A DNA stretch of 64,000 bases from Candidatus Dechloromonas phosphoritropha (GTDB lineage: Bacteria; Pseudomonadota; Gammaproteobacteria; Burkholderiales; Rhodocyclaceae): positions 372,001-436,000 of the forward strand of contig JADKGN010000004.1 of NCBI GenBank assembly GCA_016722705.1. The letters are read 5' to 3'. Shown in pieces: positions 18,303-27,202 of the stretch (the first letter of the stretch is position 1; each line of letters opens with the position of its first letter). A program made the position numbers and the translations under genes. Under the pieces are notes generated by a model that saw only the letters and a program-made list of their open reading frames with translations, did not search any database and was not told where the DNA came from.

Positions 18303-18432
18303 ATTCGTGTTCATTTATCATATATCAAGTCCAACCCATTGAATTTGTGTGAGTATTAGACATCATCACACGTCACCCAATTGACCATGCCCCGCTTCGA
18401 AGTCAAACAAACCAGCAAGCTCTATCTGACCA

Positions 18433-19889
18433 GAATGGCACTTACTTAACGTTCAACTCTTTGATGCAAATGATGAAACAGGCTGGATCGACGCGTGATA
18501 AGTTGGCGTCGCCAAACACCCAACCCGCCCACGATGAGCCAGCCCAAATGCATCCTATCCGCAGTACACGCACAGCAACACCGAACGGTCAAGGCCCACG
18601 CTGCCCAGAGCGACGCCTATGCGTTTTTCAACCTGTTGATGGGGCCGGAATTGTTCGATGCCGTGGAATCTGAACTGCCGCCCCACCGAGAAAGGCAATA
18701 TCCCCCGACGGAGACGTTGTCGATGTTTCTGGCCCAAGCGCTGAGCACCGATTGTTCCTGCCAGAAGGCAGTCAATGACCGTGCGGTCAAATGCCTGGTT
18801 GGCGGCCTGGTGCCGGGCAGCACCCACACGGGCGCCTATTGCCGGGCGCGAAAGCGCTTGCCTTTGAAGATGCTCAGTACACTGGCGTGCCACGTGGGGC
18901 AAAGAGTCGCCACGCAGGCGCCGACAGCTTGGCATTGGCGGGGTCGTCCCGTCCGTCTGGCCCCGCAACCGACGAGCCAGAAGCCGGGGTTGGGTTTCCC
19001 GCAGTGCCGGATCGTTGGGCTCGTTTGTTTGGGTAGCGGGGCGGTCCTCAATGCCGCGACCGGCTCCTGTCGGGGCAAGGGCAGCGATGAGCAGTCGTTG
19101 CTGCGTTCGATATTCGATTCCCTGGAGCAGGGTGATTTACTGTTGGGCGACGCCTTCTACGCCACCTACTTTCTCCTCTGCTCATTACGCGAGCGGTGCA
19201 TTGATGCGGTGTTTGAACAAAATGGCGCGCGGCAACGCACCACCGATTTTTGCCGAGGTCGGCTGTTGGGGCAGCGCGATCATCTGATCGTGCTGCCAAA
19301 ACCCGCCAGCAAACCCGACTGGATGCCTCAGGCCGACTACGATCAGTCCCCCGAGAGTCTGACCGTACGCGAGCTTCGGGTCGGCGGCAAGACACTGGTG
19401 ACGACATTGCTTTGCCCAAAACAAACCGACAAGACGGCCTTGAAATCGCTCTATCGGGATCGCTGGCACGTTGAACTCGATCTGCGCAACATCAAGACCA
19501 CGCTCGGCATGGAACGACTGAGTTGCCTGACGCCTGCGATGGCGATCAAGGAAATCTGGGTCTATCTGCTCGCCTACAATCTGATTCGGTTAATGATGGC
19601 TCAGGCTGCGATGCTCTCCCACAGATTGCCGCGCCAACTGAGCTTCAAGCATACCGTGCAAATCTGGCTCGCCTGGGCACCCTTTGCGAGCCGTAGCCAT
19701 CACAACATACACAGCGAACTATTCGTTTTAATCGCCCAACAACAGGTCGGTAACCGACCGGGCCGGATCGAGCCTCGCGCCGTCAAACGACGACCTAAAC
19801 CCTATCCAATGCTCACCAAACCACGTAATCTCGCCAAAGCTATCGTCATGAAAAATGGACATCCCAAAAAGCTTAAGTAAGTGCCATTC
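18433..19889 (+). mobile_element. IS4-family insertion sequence with perfect 17-bp inverted repeats
   Basis: GAATGGCACTTACTTAA at 18433-18449 recurs inverted at 19873-19889. The single gene spans nearly the whole element. There is no target duplication: the left flank is unrelated sequence after an IS3 fragment, while the right flank is IS21 istB. One flank was therefore deleted or exchanged after insertion. Confidence 0.85.
18534..19880 (+). CDS. IS4-family transposase, probably inactive
   Basis: About 448 residues from the ATG at 18534 (MSQPKCILSAVHAQQ); an earlier in-frame ATG at 18495 is possible. The second catalytic Asp (LLLGDAFYATYF) and the Glu block (YRDRWHVELDLRNIKTTLGM) are intact. 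The region that should carry the first catalytic Asp after WRGRPVRL passes directly into APQPTSQKPGLGFPQ, so roughly 20 residues including DGT appear deleted in frame. The enzyme is therefore expected to be non-catalytic. Confidence 0.8.
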   Translation: MSQPKCILSAVHAQQHRTVKAHAAQSDAYAFFNLLMGPELFDAVESELPPHRERQYPPTETLSMFLAQALSTDCSCQKAVNDRAVKCLVGGLVPGSTHTGAYCRARKRLPLKMLSTLACHVGQRVATQAPTAWHWRGRPVRLAPQPTSQKPGLGFPQCRIVGLVCLGSGAVLNAATGSCRGKGSDEQSLLRSIFDSLEQGDLLLGDAFYATYFLLCSLRERCIDAVFEQNGARQRTTDFCRGRLLGQRDHLIVLPKPASKPDWMPQADYDQSPESLTVRELRVGGKTLVTTLLCPKQTDKTALKSLYRDRWHVELDLRNIKTTLGMERLSCLTPAMAIKEIWVYLLAYNLIRLMMAQAAMLSHRLPRQLSFKHTVQIWLAWAPFASRSHHNIHSELFVLIAQQQVGNRPGRIEPRAVKRRPKPYPMLTKPRNLAKAIVMKNGHPKKLK

Positions 19890-20136
19890 GGGGCTGGCAC
19901 CACTAACCGATGAAAGCCGGCGTGACTTGCTCGAAATCTTTGATGACCGGCATGGCACGCGGTCAACCATCATCACCAGCCAGTTGCCTGTGAAGCATTG
20001 GCATGAGGCCATCGGTGATCCGACGCTGACGGATGCGATTCTCGACCGTTTGGTGCATCAGGCGCATAGCCTGAACCTTGATGGCGAATCGCTGCGAAAA
20101 AAAGGGAAACCACAAGAACCCGAGGCCACCCCGTGA
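19890..20136 (+). pseudogene. IS21-family IstB, C-terminal fragment
   Basis: Immediately after the IS4 right repeat the frame reads GLAPLTDESRRDLLEIFDDR...SQLPVKHWHEAIGDPTLTDA, the sensor and C-terminal part of the IstB AAA+ helper ATPase. The Walker A and B region is missing to the left. No IstA is present. It is the right-hand part of an IS21 element whose end lies at about 20376. Confidence 0.85.
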
Positions 20137-20307
20137 ACCTGTGTCCGAACTCCCCGAGTTGCCCACCGCCGGCCGTCAGCCAGCCTGCTATGGAAGGAGC
20201 GCAGCCTGCCGGCCGACCGTGAATAACTCTATATGGCGCGACAAAAACTTGACCCCCATGACATCTACAGAGTAAAACCCTGAAACCCCGCGTCAATACG
20301 CTCCGAC

Positions 20308-20376
20308 TGTCCAGTTTGCTCCAGAATGCGTGTCCAGTTTGGCTCGGAATCGCTGTCCAGATTCGTCGGAATACGC
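20308..20376 (+). repeat. IS21-type multiple terminal repeats (right end)
   Basis: TGTCCAG starts at 20308, 20331 and 20354, giving three direct repeats with an exact 23-bp period and related following sequence (TTTGCTCCAGAAT, TTTGGCTCGGAAT, ATTCGTCGGAAT). The last ends near CGCA at 20376. Serial terminal repeats of this kind are the transposase-binding sites of IS21-family ends. Confidence 0.7.
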
Positions 20377-20378
20377 AT

Positions 20379-21359
20379 CTACGGCTGAAGCTGCCCATCT
20401 ACGATGGATATCTCTTTAAATACCTCGCCCGCTCGCACAACGATCAGGGCTGTCATGCCCCGTTGCTGCGCCAGTTCTGTCGCAGCCGGGGCGCCCATCA
20501 CCAGCAGCGCGGTGGCCCAGGCGTCGGCCAGCATGCAGGTAGGCATCACCACCGTGACCGATGCGATGCGGTTGTCCACGGGCCGTCCGCTCCGCGGGTC
20601 CATGGTGTGGGCAAAGTGCTTGTCCGCCACCTTGACCCAATGGCGGTAGTCGCCCGAGGTGGCAATGGCCGCATCGATAAGCTCCATCACGCCCATGACT
20701 TCACGCACATGGCGCACGGGCTTTTCGATGGCGACGGCCCAAGCTTGTCCACCAGGTTTGGTGCCCTTGGCACGCATTTCTCCATCGATGCCGACCAGGT
20801 AACAGGTGATGCCAAAACCATCGAGGCAGTGGGCCATGGCATCCACACCGTAGCCCTTGGCGATACCCGACAGGTCCAGCGCAATGGCTTCCTGCTTGCG
20901 CACGCGCTGGTGAACCAGGTCGACTTCCAACACCGCGCTTGCGGCGCGCTGCGTGCGCTGCCCGAGGGCGCGAATCTGCTGCGCATGGAGCTGCTGTCCG
21001 GTCGGCCCAAAGCCCCAGGCGTTGACCAGTTCCCCCACGCCAATATCAAACGCGCCCCGGGATTGGATGCCGACGCGCACGGCGGCATCCAATACCGCCA
21101 ACAGCTCGGCCGGTACGGCATGCCATTGGTGCGCAGGCGCCGCATTGAGACGGTTCAGGTCGGAGTCGGGTTTCCAGGTGGACATTTGCCGGTCCACCTG
21201 ATCGACGGCTGCAAACAGGGCTGTGCCGATGGCACCCAGGTTGATGTTGGTGGGCGCAAAAAATACGGCGCTGTAACGGGTGCCCATGGTTTCACCGTTC
21301 AGGGTGTGGCGCTGCAAGGCAGGGACTGACTCTGGGGGCGCTTCAGAACACGTCTTCAC
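20379..21359 (-). CDS. apbE: FAD:protein FMN transferase ApbE
   Basis: A 326-residue flavinyltransferase that attaches FMN to Thr/Ser of target proteins. Visible signatures are GETMGTRYS (residues 22-30), FDIGVGELVNAWGFGP, DLSGIAKGYGVDAM and HTMDPRSGRPVDN (Mg/FAD site). The GTG at 21357-21359 overlaps the stop of the upstream reductase by 17 bp. Its own stop lies 3 bp from the IS21 remnant end, so the IS inserted right at the 3' end without visibly shortening it. It belongs to the flavin reductase cluster. Confidence 0.93.
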   Translation of the reverse strand: MKTCSEAPPESVPALQRHTLNGETMGTRYSAVFFAPTNINLGAIGTALFAAVDQVDRQMSTWKPDSDLNRLNAAPAHQWHAVPAELLAVLDAAVRVGIQSRGAFDIGVGELVNAWGFGPTGQQLHAQQIRALGQRTQRAASAVLEVDLVHQRVRKQEAIALDLSGIAKGYGVDAMAHCLDGFGITCYLVGIDGEMRAKGTKPGGQAWAVAIEKPVRHVREVMGVMELIDAAIATSGDYRHWVKVADKHFAHTMDPRSGRPVDNRIASVTVVMPTCMLADAWATALLVMGAPAATELAQQRGMTALIVVRAGEVFKEISIVDGQLQP

Positions 21360-23565
21360 GGTAGCGACCTTGTGCTTTGAGGGTGGCCACGCTGAGGTTC
21401 AAAGAGACCAGGATCTCATCAAGCGCCTGTGCAATGCTTTTTGCCATGGTCCGGCTGCCGCACACCAGCACTTGCGCCTCGTTCTCCAGCAGTTCGCGCA
21501 ACTGCGTGGCGTCAGCCAGCACACGGTCCTGCACATAGGACCCATTCTGGATACGCGAAAAAGCGGCGTGCAGGCCCGTCAGGCGGCCGTCGGCCAAATA
21601 CGCGTCAAGTTCGGGTTTGTACAGAAAATCGGATGCCGGGTCGCGCCCGCCCCAAAACAGGAACATCGGGTGTTTGCCCGTATTGTTACGGATAAACCCG
21701 GCCAATGGACCTATTCCCGTGCCTGAGCCGATCAGTATTACCGGCGCCTTCCCCGCAGCAGGCCGGAAGTCGGGATGCAGCTGAATGAAAGCATCCATGC
21801 GACCACCCGGCGGTAGGCCATGCAAAAACTCCGAGCACAGGCCGCCTGGCAGCTTGCGGACACAAATCTCCAGAAAACCGTCACCCGACTTGCTGGCCAG
21901 CGAATAAAACCTGGGAATCGCGCTGCCGGGTGGCACAACCCCGAGCAAGTCACCCACTTCAAAATGCGGCAGCCCATGGCCTCCGAGCAGCCCCATCACA
22001 TGACCTTTGAAGCCCTGCGGTGGCACGGCCGCGAAACGCAGGATGCTCGTAGGCGCCTGCACTGCTTCGCCATAATCGGCCCGCTCAATCAGCTCAAAAG
22101 CGTCGGTCCGGGGGCGCTTGGGTGTGTGCACCAGGTTCAACTCGTGGCCGATCATCTGCCCCACGGCGTTGCCCCAGCGCGTGAAGGCCTGGCCCGACTG
22201 CCGGTCGATGGTGTCGATCTCCAGTAGTCGATTCCACCCCTGCGCGAGCAGTGTCGCTTCCACGTCGTAGGCGAACTTGCAAAACTGCGGGAACTGCCGG
22301 TCACCAAAACCCAATACGGCAAACCCGATTTTGGAAGGGGATTTGACCTTGCCCAGTCGCGCCAGAAATTGATTGGCTGAACTGGGGGCATCGCCGTCGC
22401 CATAGGTGGCCGTGAGGATGAAAAGGCGCTCGGCTTTAGGGTATTCGGCGGCCAACTGGTTCATCGCCGCCGTATGCACACGCAGGCCGGCTTTGCGGAG
22501 GGCTTCATGAAGCGTATTGGCAAAGCCCCAGGTACTGTTGCTTTCGCTGCCGACCAAAATGATGGTGTCAGCCAAATTGGCCGCGCTGTTACCCACAATG
22601 CGCGGCATCGACTGTCGCCGCTGCCACCACGTCAAGGCCCCTGTGGCGCTCAGCAGTGGCACGCTCAGCGCACACAAGCCCAGCAGCAACGCCAACCACC
22701 AGAGACCTTCCCCAGTGTGGAGTTTGTAGATGAGCTCGTAGGCTTGGCGAAAGCCACCATACGGCTGGTATGACAAGAGAGCGCCGCTGCTGGGGTCGAC
22801 ATAGCCCTCTCCCTGGTCCGTGGCCAGGGAATAAACACCGCTAGAGTCACCAGGGCTGGGGTAAACCAGTTCGCGTAAGTTATTCAGATCGGTTGCGACG
22901 AGCGCTGACAACGCGGTAACCGGTGCAGCAGGCCCGCCCGCCACTGCGCTCGGAAAATCCGGCTCGTCCTGCATGCCGTCGGAAATCAATGCAAAAGTCG
23001 CCGCCGACATGTACAGGCCAGTGAGGGCCGACAGTAACAAGCCCAGCACCACCACACGCCCCACCTGGGTGTGCCAGCGCTGTATAAAATTGCCACGCAG
23101 CGAATCTGCAAGGTGCCGCCACCCTCCCAAACGCCGGACCAGCAAAACCGAACCGGAAACCGACAGCACCAGCATGGCCAGCGCAATCAGTCCCGAAGCC
23201 ACACGCCCCGGGGTGTCGAGCAACCAGGATCGGTGCAAACTTTTCGTCCAGCGCGAGAAGGGCGAAACGGCGTGCGGCACTATGCCCCGGCCAGTTTGCG
23301 GGTCGACACGGTCTACTCCCGTCTGCCCATCCTGGTTGTAGTACACAATGACGGAGCCCGACGGGGAGCGCTGAATCTGCTCAGCCCCCGGGTAATGCTG
23401 CGCGACCCGGCCGGCCAGCGTGGCGACGTTGATCTGGCCGTTGGCAGGGATGGTGCTGCCCCATCTTTCCAGCGCGGGATCGAGCGACAGGATGGCGCCA
23501 CTGATGGCCAGAACCACCGCCAGCACGGCGACCACCAGCCCCAAAAATGAATGCAGCCTACGCAA
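21343..23565 (-). CDS. PepSY-flavodoxin-NADPH reductase fusion (membrane diflavin reductase)
   Basis: A 740-residue fusion. It starts with a PepSY-associated membrane region with helices near residues 7-27, 125-145, 170-195 and 295-320. A flavodoxin domain follows (IILVGSESNSTWG, TATYGDGDAPSSA; about 345-480), then a CysJ-like ferredoxin-NADP reductase module with FAD motif RFYSLAS, NADPH motif GTGIGPLAGFIR and C-terminal CGSRTMAKS. It probably moves electrons from NADPH through FAD and FMN across the membrane to a periplasmic acceptor, for example ferric iron. It lies between DUF2271 and apbE. Confidence 0.9.
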   Translation of the reverse strand: MRRLHSFLGLVVAVLAVVLAISGAILSLDPALERWGSTIPANGQINVATLAGRVAQHYPGAEQIQRSPSGSVIVYYNQDGQTGVDRVDPQTGRGIVPHAVSPFSRWTKSLHRSWLLDTPGRVASGLIALAMLVLSVSGSVLLVRRLGGWRHLADSLRGNFIQRWHTQVGRVVVLGLLLSALTGLYMSAATFALISDGMQDEPDFPSAVAGGPAAPVTALSALVATDLNNLRELVYPSPGDSSGVYSLATDQGEGYVDPSSGALLSYQPYGGFRQAYELIYKLHTGEGLWWLALLLGLCALSVPLLSATGALTWWQRRQSMPRIVGNSAANLADTIILVGSESNSTWGFANTLHEALRKAGLRVHTAAMNQLAAEYPKAERLFILTATYGDGDAPSSANQFLARLGKVKSPSKIGFAVLGFGDRQFPQFCKFAYDVEATLLAQGWNRLLEIDTIDRQSGQAFTRWGNAVGQMIGHELNLVHTPKRPRTDAFELIERADYGEAVQAPTSILRFAAVPPQGFKGHVMGLLGGHGLPHFEVGDLLGVVPPGSAIPRFYSLASKSGDGFLEICVRKLPGGLCSEFLHGLPPGGRMDAFIQLHPDFRPAAGKAPVILIGSGTGIGPLAGFIRNNTGKHPMFLFWGGRDPASDFLYKPELDAYLADGRLTGLHAAFSRIQNGSYVQDRVLADATQLRELLENEAQVLVCGSRTMAKSIAQALDEILVSLNLSVATLKAQGRYREDVF

Positions 23566-23570
23566 ACCGA

Positions 23571-24044
23571 TTACATGTCGTAAGTGAAGGATTTGATATA
23601 GCCACGCCCTGCGACCGGCTTGCTCTTGTCCTTGGTGGTCAGGGGAATACGCACCTCGGCAGGGTTGTCGCGTTGGTCTTCAACGGCCGTGTCTACGCGG
23701 ATTTCGTAGCCCGCGTCGATCAATGCATCGGCCAGTTCCACCGTGACCTTCAAACTGCGGCCACTGCCAACACTGGCACCGCTCACGCCGTCGAACTCAC
23801 TGGCTTTCATGCCGCTGCCGCGCGCCCAGTCGCGCAGATTTTTGTAGTACTTGGCTTTTTTGCCCGCGACCCAGAGCGTCTTTTTGTATTGCCCTGCGGC
23901 ATCGGTGACATAAATGGCCAGATACGCGCCATTGCCGGAGTAGCTTTGCAATTGGGTCGTCAAAGTCACAGGGCGTGCCTGCACCGCGACGGGCAATGCC
24001 AAAACCCCCACCAGGCAGAGTGAAGTAGTCAGTTTTTTCATCAT
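23571..24044 (-). CDS. DUF2271 periplasmic protein
   Basis: A 157-residue secreted protein: signal peptide (KLTTSLCLVGVLALPVAVQA, cleaved near residue 23), then a beta-rich DUF2271 domain (NGAYLAIYVTDAAGQYKKTLWV). DUF2271 proteins are regularly encoded with PepSY reductases and ApbE. The ribosome-binding site AAGGA at about 24049-24053 lies at the left edge of an IS1380 element, so the native promoter has been displaced. The stop is 5 bp from the reductase start. Confidence 0.85.
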   Translation of the reverse strand: MMKKLTTSLCLVGVLALPVAVQARPVTLTTQLQSYSGNGAYLAIYVTDAAGQYKKTLWVAGKKAKYYKNLRDWARGSGMKASEFDGVSGASVGSGRSLKVTVELADALIDAGYEIRVDTAVEDQRDNPAEVRIPLTTKDKSKPVAGRGYIKSFTYDM

Positions 24045-24051
24045 CCATTCC

Positions 24052-25776
24052 TTAGCCCGAATTTTTCATAAAAGCAGGCGAATCTCGTTTAACCCATTGA
24101 TATAATAGGGGTTACGCCAATAACGCTTCGTAAGAAGCCTAAACGAGACCGCCTATGGACTATTCTATCCCAACCCAGCTTCACTTTCCCGCCAGCGCCG
24201 GATTTACGATCCGGGCAGAGTTTGACGGCGGGGCGATGTCCTCCGACTTTGGCGCACTCCTGTTGCGTGGCATCGACCTGCAAATCGGCCTGATTCCCCG
24301 CCTGGTCAGCGCGATTCACGACAAACGCCACGCCTCGTACATTGACCATCCCCTGGCCGACCTGCTCCGCCAGCGGATATTCCAGACCGCCAGCGGTTAC
24401 GCCGACGGTAATGACGCCAACACGCTGCGGCGCGATCCGCTGTTCAAACTGGCGGTCGGTCGTGCCCCGCTGGACGAGGGAAATGACCTGGCCTCCGGCC
24501 CCACGCTCTCCCGGCTCGAAAACAGCGTATCGCGCAAAGACATTTACCGCCTGGCCAAAAGCTTCGTCGACGCCTTCATCGCCAGCTACGCCCAAGCGCC
24601 TGCCGTGATCGTGCTCGATATGGATCACTCGGAGGATGCCACTCACGGGCAGCAGGAACTGGCGTTCTATAACCCCCACTACGGGAATCACTGCTACCTG
24701 CCGCTGTTTCTCTTCGAAGGACTTTCCGGGAAGTTCATTACTGCCGTCCTGCGTCCGGGCAAACGCCCGACTGGCAAGGAGAACGCGGCCATCATCAAGC
24801 GCGTGCTGCGCTTGCTCCGCCAGGCTTGGCCCGAGACCCACATCATTCTGCGCGGGGATGGCCACTTCTCGAATCCCGAACTGATGGCCTTGTGCGCGTC
24901 CGATCCGCATCTGGACTTCCTCTTCGGCCTGGCCGGCAACCCGGTGCTCTCGCCCAAGGCCGAGCCGCTGCTGAAGAAAGCCCGTGCGCTGCACCAGACA
25001 CACAGCGCCAACGCCCAGCGCCTGGGGAACGCCGAGCCTGCGGCGACACGACTGTACGACGATATCGAGTATCAGGCGGGCTCGTGGCCCAAGGCTTACC
25101 GCGTGGTGGTCAAGGCCGAGGTGATGGCCTTGGGTGACAACCCGCGGTACGTGGTGACCTCGCTGTCCGACCCGACGCCTGATGTGCTTTACAAAGAGCT
25201 GTACTGTGCTCGAGGGCAGGACGAGAACTTCATCAAGGCGGTGAAGAACGACTTGGCCAGTGACCGGACCTCCGATCATGCCTTCCTCGCCAATCACCTG
25301 CGGCTGTTCTATTCGTGTGCGGCGTATGGGTTGATTCACGGCTTGCGCGAGAACACGCTGGTGCATACGGAACTGGCCAAGGCGCAACCGCTGTCGATTA
25401 TCCTGAAACTCTTTAAGTTGGCGGTGCGCGTGGTGCAGTACAAGGATCGGATCAAGCTGTCCTTGCCTACGTCGTGTCCGATGAAGGGGGTGCTGGCGCG
25501 GGTGACCGAGTTGCTTTACCTCGTCCCGCGCCCGCCGGCCTGATCGACTCGGCGACGCCGTCTCATGCTACCGACTCGAATCCGCTTGAGCGGAGGTCAG
25601 GTCTCGCCAGCGCTCTGTCCAGGGATCGATGGCGGCAGGGTGTGATGCCCAAAAGTTGGGGTATTTGGCCGATCGTGGCGGGTTGCCAGCAAAATTCGCA
25701 GCAAGCTGACTCGCATCACGGCTGGAATGGCACGACATTGACATCACGCGGCGGGTTTATGAAACATCCGGGTTAG
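24052..25776 (+). mobile_element. IS1380-family insertion sequence
   Basis: The left end TTAGCCCGAATTTTTCATAAA (from 24052) pairs with the inverted right end at about 25753-25776 (reverse complement TAACCCGGATGTTTCATAAA), an imperfect repeat of about 22 bp. The transposase occupies 24155-25543 and about 230 bp of non-coding sequence follows. No clear 4-bp target duplication was seen. It sits between the PepSY gene at 25837 and DUF2271, splitting the reductase cluster. Confidence 0.82.
24155..25543 (+). CDS. IS1380-family transposase
   Basis: A 462-residue DDE transposase beginning MDYSIPTQLHFPASAGFTI. Candidate catalytic residues are the Asp pair in VIVLDMDHSED, the Asp in ILRGDGHFSNPEL and the Glu downstream in RGQDENFIKAVKNDL. 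The length is normal and the frame intact, so it may be active. The strand is opposite to the flanking reductase genes. Confidence 0.9.
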   Translation: MDYSIPTQLHFPASAGFTIRAEFDGGAMSSDFGALLLRGIDLQIGLIPRLVSAIHDKRHASYIDHPLADLLRQRIFQTASGYADGNDANTLRRDPLFKLAVGRAPLDEGNDLASGPTLSRLENSVSRKDIYRLAKSFVDAFIASYAQAPAVIVLDMDHSEDATHGQQELAFYNPHYGNHCYLPLFLFEGLSGKFITAVLRPGKRPTGKENAAIIKRVLRLLRQAWPETHIILRGDGHFSNPELMALCASDPHLDFLFGLAGNPVLSPKAEPLLKKARALHQTHSANAQRLGNAEPAATRLYDDIEYQAGSWPKAYRVVVKAEVMALGDNPRYVVTSLSDPTPDVLYKELYCARGQDENFIKAVKNDLASDRTSDHAFLANHLRLFYSCAAYGLIHGLRENTLVHTELAKAQPLSIILKLFKLAVRVVQYKDRIKLSLPTSCPMKGVLARVTELLYLVPRPPA

Positions 25777-25836
25777 AAAATGCGCATGGGGACATTGTGC
25801 GTTCGCCAGATGAAGGCCAGCTTAACGCGATGATTT

Positions 25837-26154
25837 CTATTTGGAGTCTTGACCGCGCTCGCGGCGCCTTTCACCGTGCTCGTCATCTTTGGTCTCCATT
25901 TTGAGAACCTTCAGTGAATCGGGCGCATATTTGGCTTTGAAGCGTTTTCCCTGCGCATCTACGCCACGAACCTCGTAGCAGTCGTCGTCCACCTTGATGC
26001 GGTGCACCTGCAACCCCTGCTGCTCCAATTGCTTGCGCAAAACTTCACGCGGCTGCCAGGCGGACACGGGTGCGTTGCATTCGGTATCAGCCCACAGCGC
26101 ACCGCTGGTCAGCAACCCGGCCAGTATGGCCCCCGCAAATACAAGAGATTTCAT
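25837..26154 (-). CDS. Small periplasmic PepSY-domain protein
   Basis: A 105-residue secreted protein: signal peptide (MKSLVFAGAILAGLLTSGALWA), then a single PepSY-like unit with a conserved Cys pair (TECNAPV, DDDCYEVRG) and a charged C-terminal tail. Such proteins are commonly first in clusters with DUF2271 and membrane PepSY reductases and are thought to be periplasmic partners of flavin-linked reductases. Its link to the cluster at 20379-24044 is inferred from content and strand; IS1380 now separates them. Confidence 0.82.
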   Translation of the reverse strand: MKSLVFAGAILAGLLTSGALWADTECNAPVSAWQPREVLRKQLEQQGLQVHRIKVDDDCYEVRGVDAQGKRFKAKYAPDSLKVLKMETKDDEHGERRRERGQDSK

Positions 26155-26266
26155 GGTGGTTCTCCTGGCTCAGTCGTATGCGCAATGCGTCCGTTGGGTG
26201 TGTTGTAACACCGCTTGCTTTGCCGCACTTTGCGTTAGGACAAACGGCGGCCTAAACGGCCTTTGT

Positions 26267-26699
26267 AAGGATAGGAAATTCAAAGCCATTTTCGCAGTGT
26301 GTCTTGCGTTTCAGTCATGGTCAATCTTGAAAGTAGTGCTGAAGAAGCCTGAAAACCCGCCCCGGCATGCCCGTTGTCGATGCCTGAGGCTACTTGGGCG
26401 GCGGACGTTTGCCGCGCAGGTGGCCTCAGGCATGAGTCGCCCCCGACGAACGAGTCGGTTCGTCTTGTGCCCTACCACGCGACGCGCTGGTCGAACTCGT
26501 CCCAACAAGGGACTTGCTTCGCGGCATAATCCGGTTCTGGCTTGGCCTGTGGGTCAATTTCGCCAGGTTCGCCGCCCGGCATCTCCCACAGCGACGGACC
26601 GCGAGCCGGCATGAGACGCGGCGGCGAAGTCGGCTCGCCCAAGTGACCGAGAATCTCCCAGATCATCGCCACTTCGGGGAGGAAGGCGATGATCTGCAT
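26267..26699 (-). mobile_element. IS91-like transposase tail plus element terminus, copy A
   Basis: On the minus strand a 75-codon frame (26472-26699) reads a transposase C-terminus (MIWEILGHLGEP, PPRLMPARGPSLWEM, EFDQRVAW), a tail I associate with IS91-type transposases. About 200 bp of conserved terminal sequence follows to 26267. The same block recurs at 32719-33072. Upstream transposase sequence is absent beyond 26700. Inactive. Confidence 0.55.
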
Positions 26700-27194
26700 T
26701 TTATGTCTCAGGTAAACTACGCAGCAGGTTAAGCGGCATCGCCGCGGCCAGAGCTAAAAATGTGCAGTGTGGCGTTGAGAACTGCGGGGTCGCGTTCCAG
26801 GTGATAGCCCAGCCGCTTGAGGCGTAGCGACACCGGTCGTACTGCAACATGCCACCTCTGGAACCGACATGATTGTCGCTGTCCGGCACGGAGGCGGTTT
26901 CACCAATGAAAGACTCCTCGGCAGTGTTGCGCGCAATGTTCTTTCCACGCCACTTGCGACATTTTCCTGGCACCCTGAACGCCGGGACGAAAACCGAGAA
27001 TTGCCGGGCCGCACCGGGCACGGGCGGCTTGTTGCGTCGCTGACATCCCTCTCGTTCTCGGGTTATTCCTGTGGAATTCGCTCAAGGGTGGCATTCAGGT
27101 CGCCCGCCTGGCTCGCGGCCTCTTCCTCGACGCCGAAATAAGTCCCCTCCATCGGCGATATCCAGTACCTGAAGTTACATAAATAAAGCCTCGG
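26700..27194. other. Stretch with no convincing gene
   Basis: Several overlapping open frames exist on both strands, but none has a ribosome-binding site, a recognisable motif or consistent codon use. The sequence lies between the IS91-like fragment and an intact IS4 element and probably consists of decayed accessory DNA. Confidence 0.5.
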
Positions 27195-27202
27195 CCACCG
27201 AA

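Noticed and set aside
20308..20376. CRISPR-like or iteron array from three 23-bp repeats
   Set aside because: Three contiguous degenerate repeats next to an istB fragment fit IS21 terminal sites; no spacers or replication gene.
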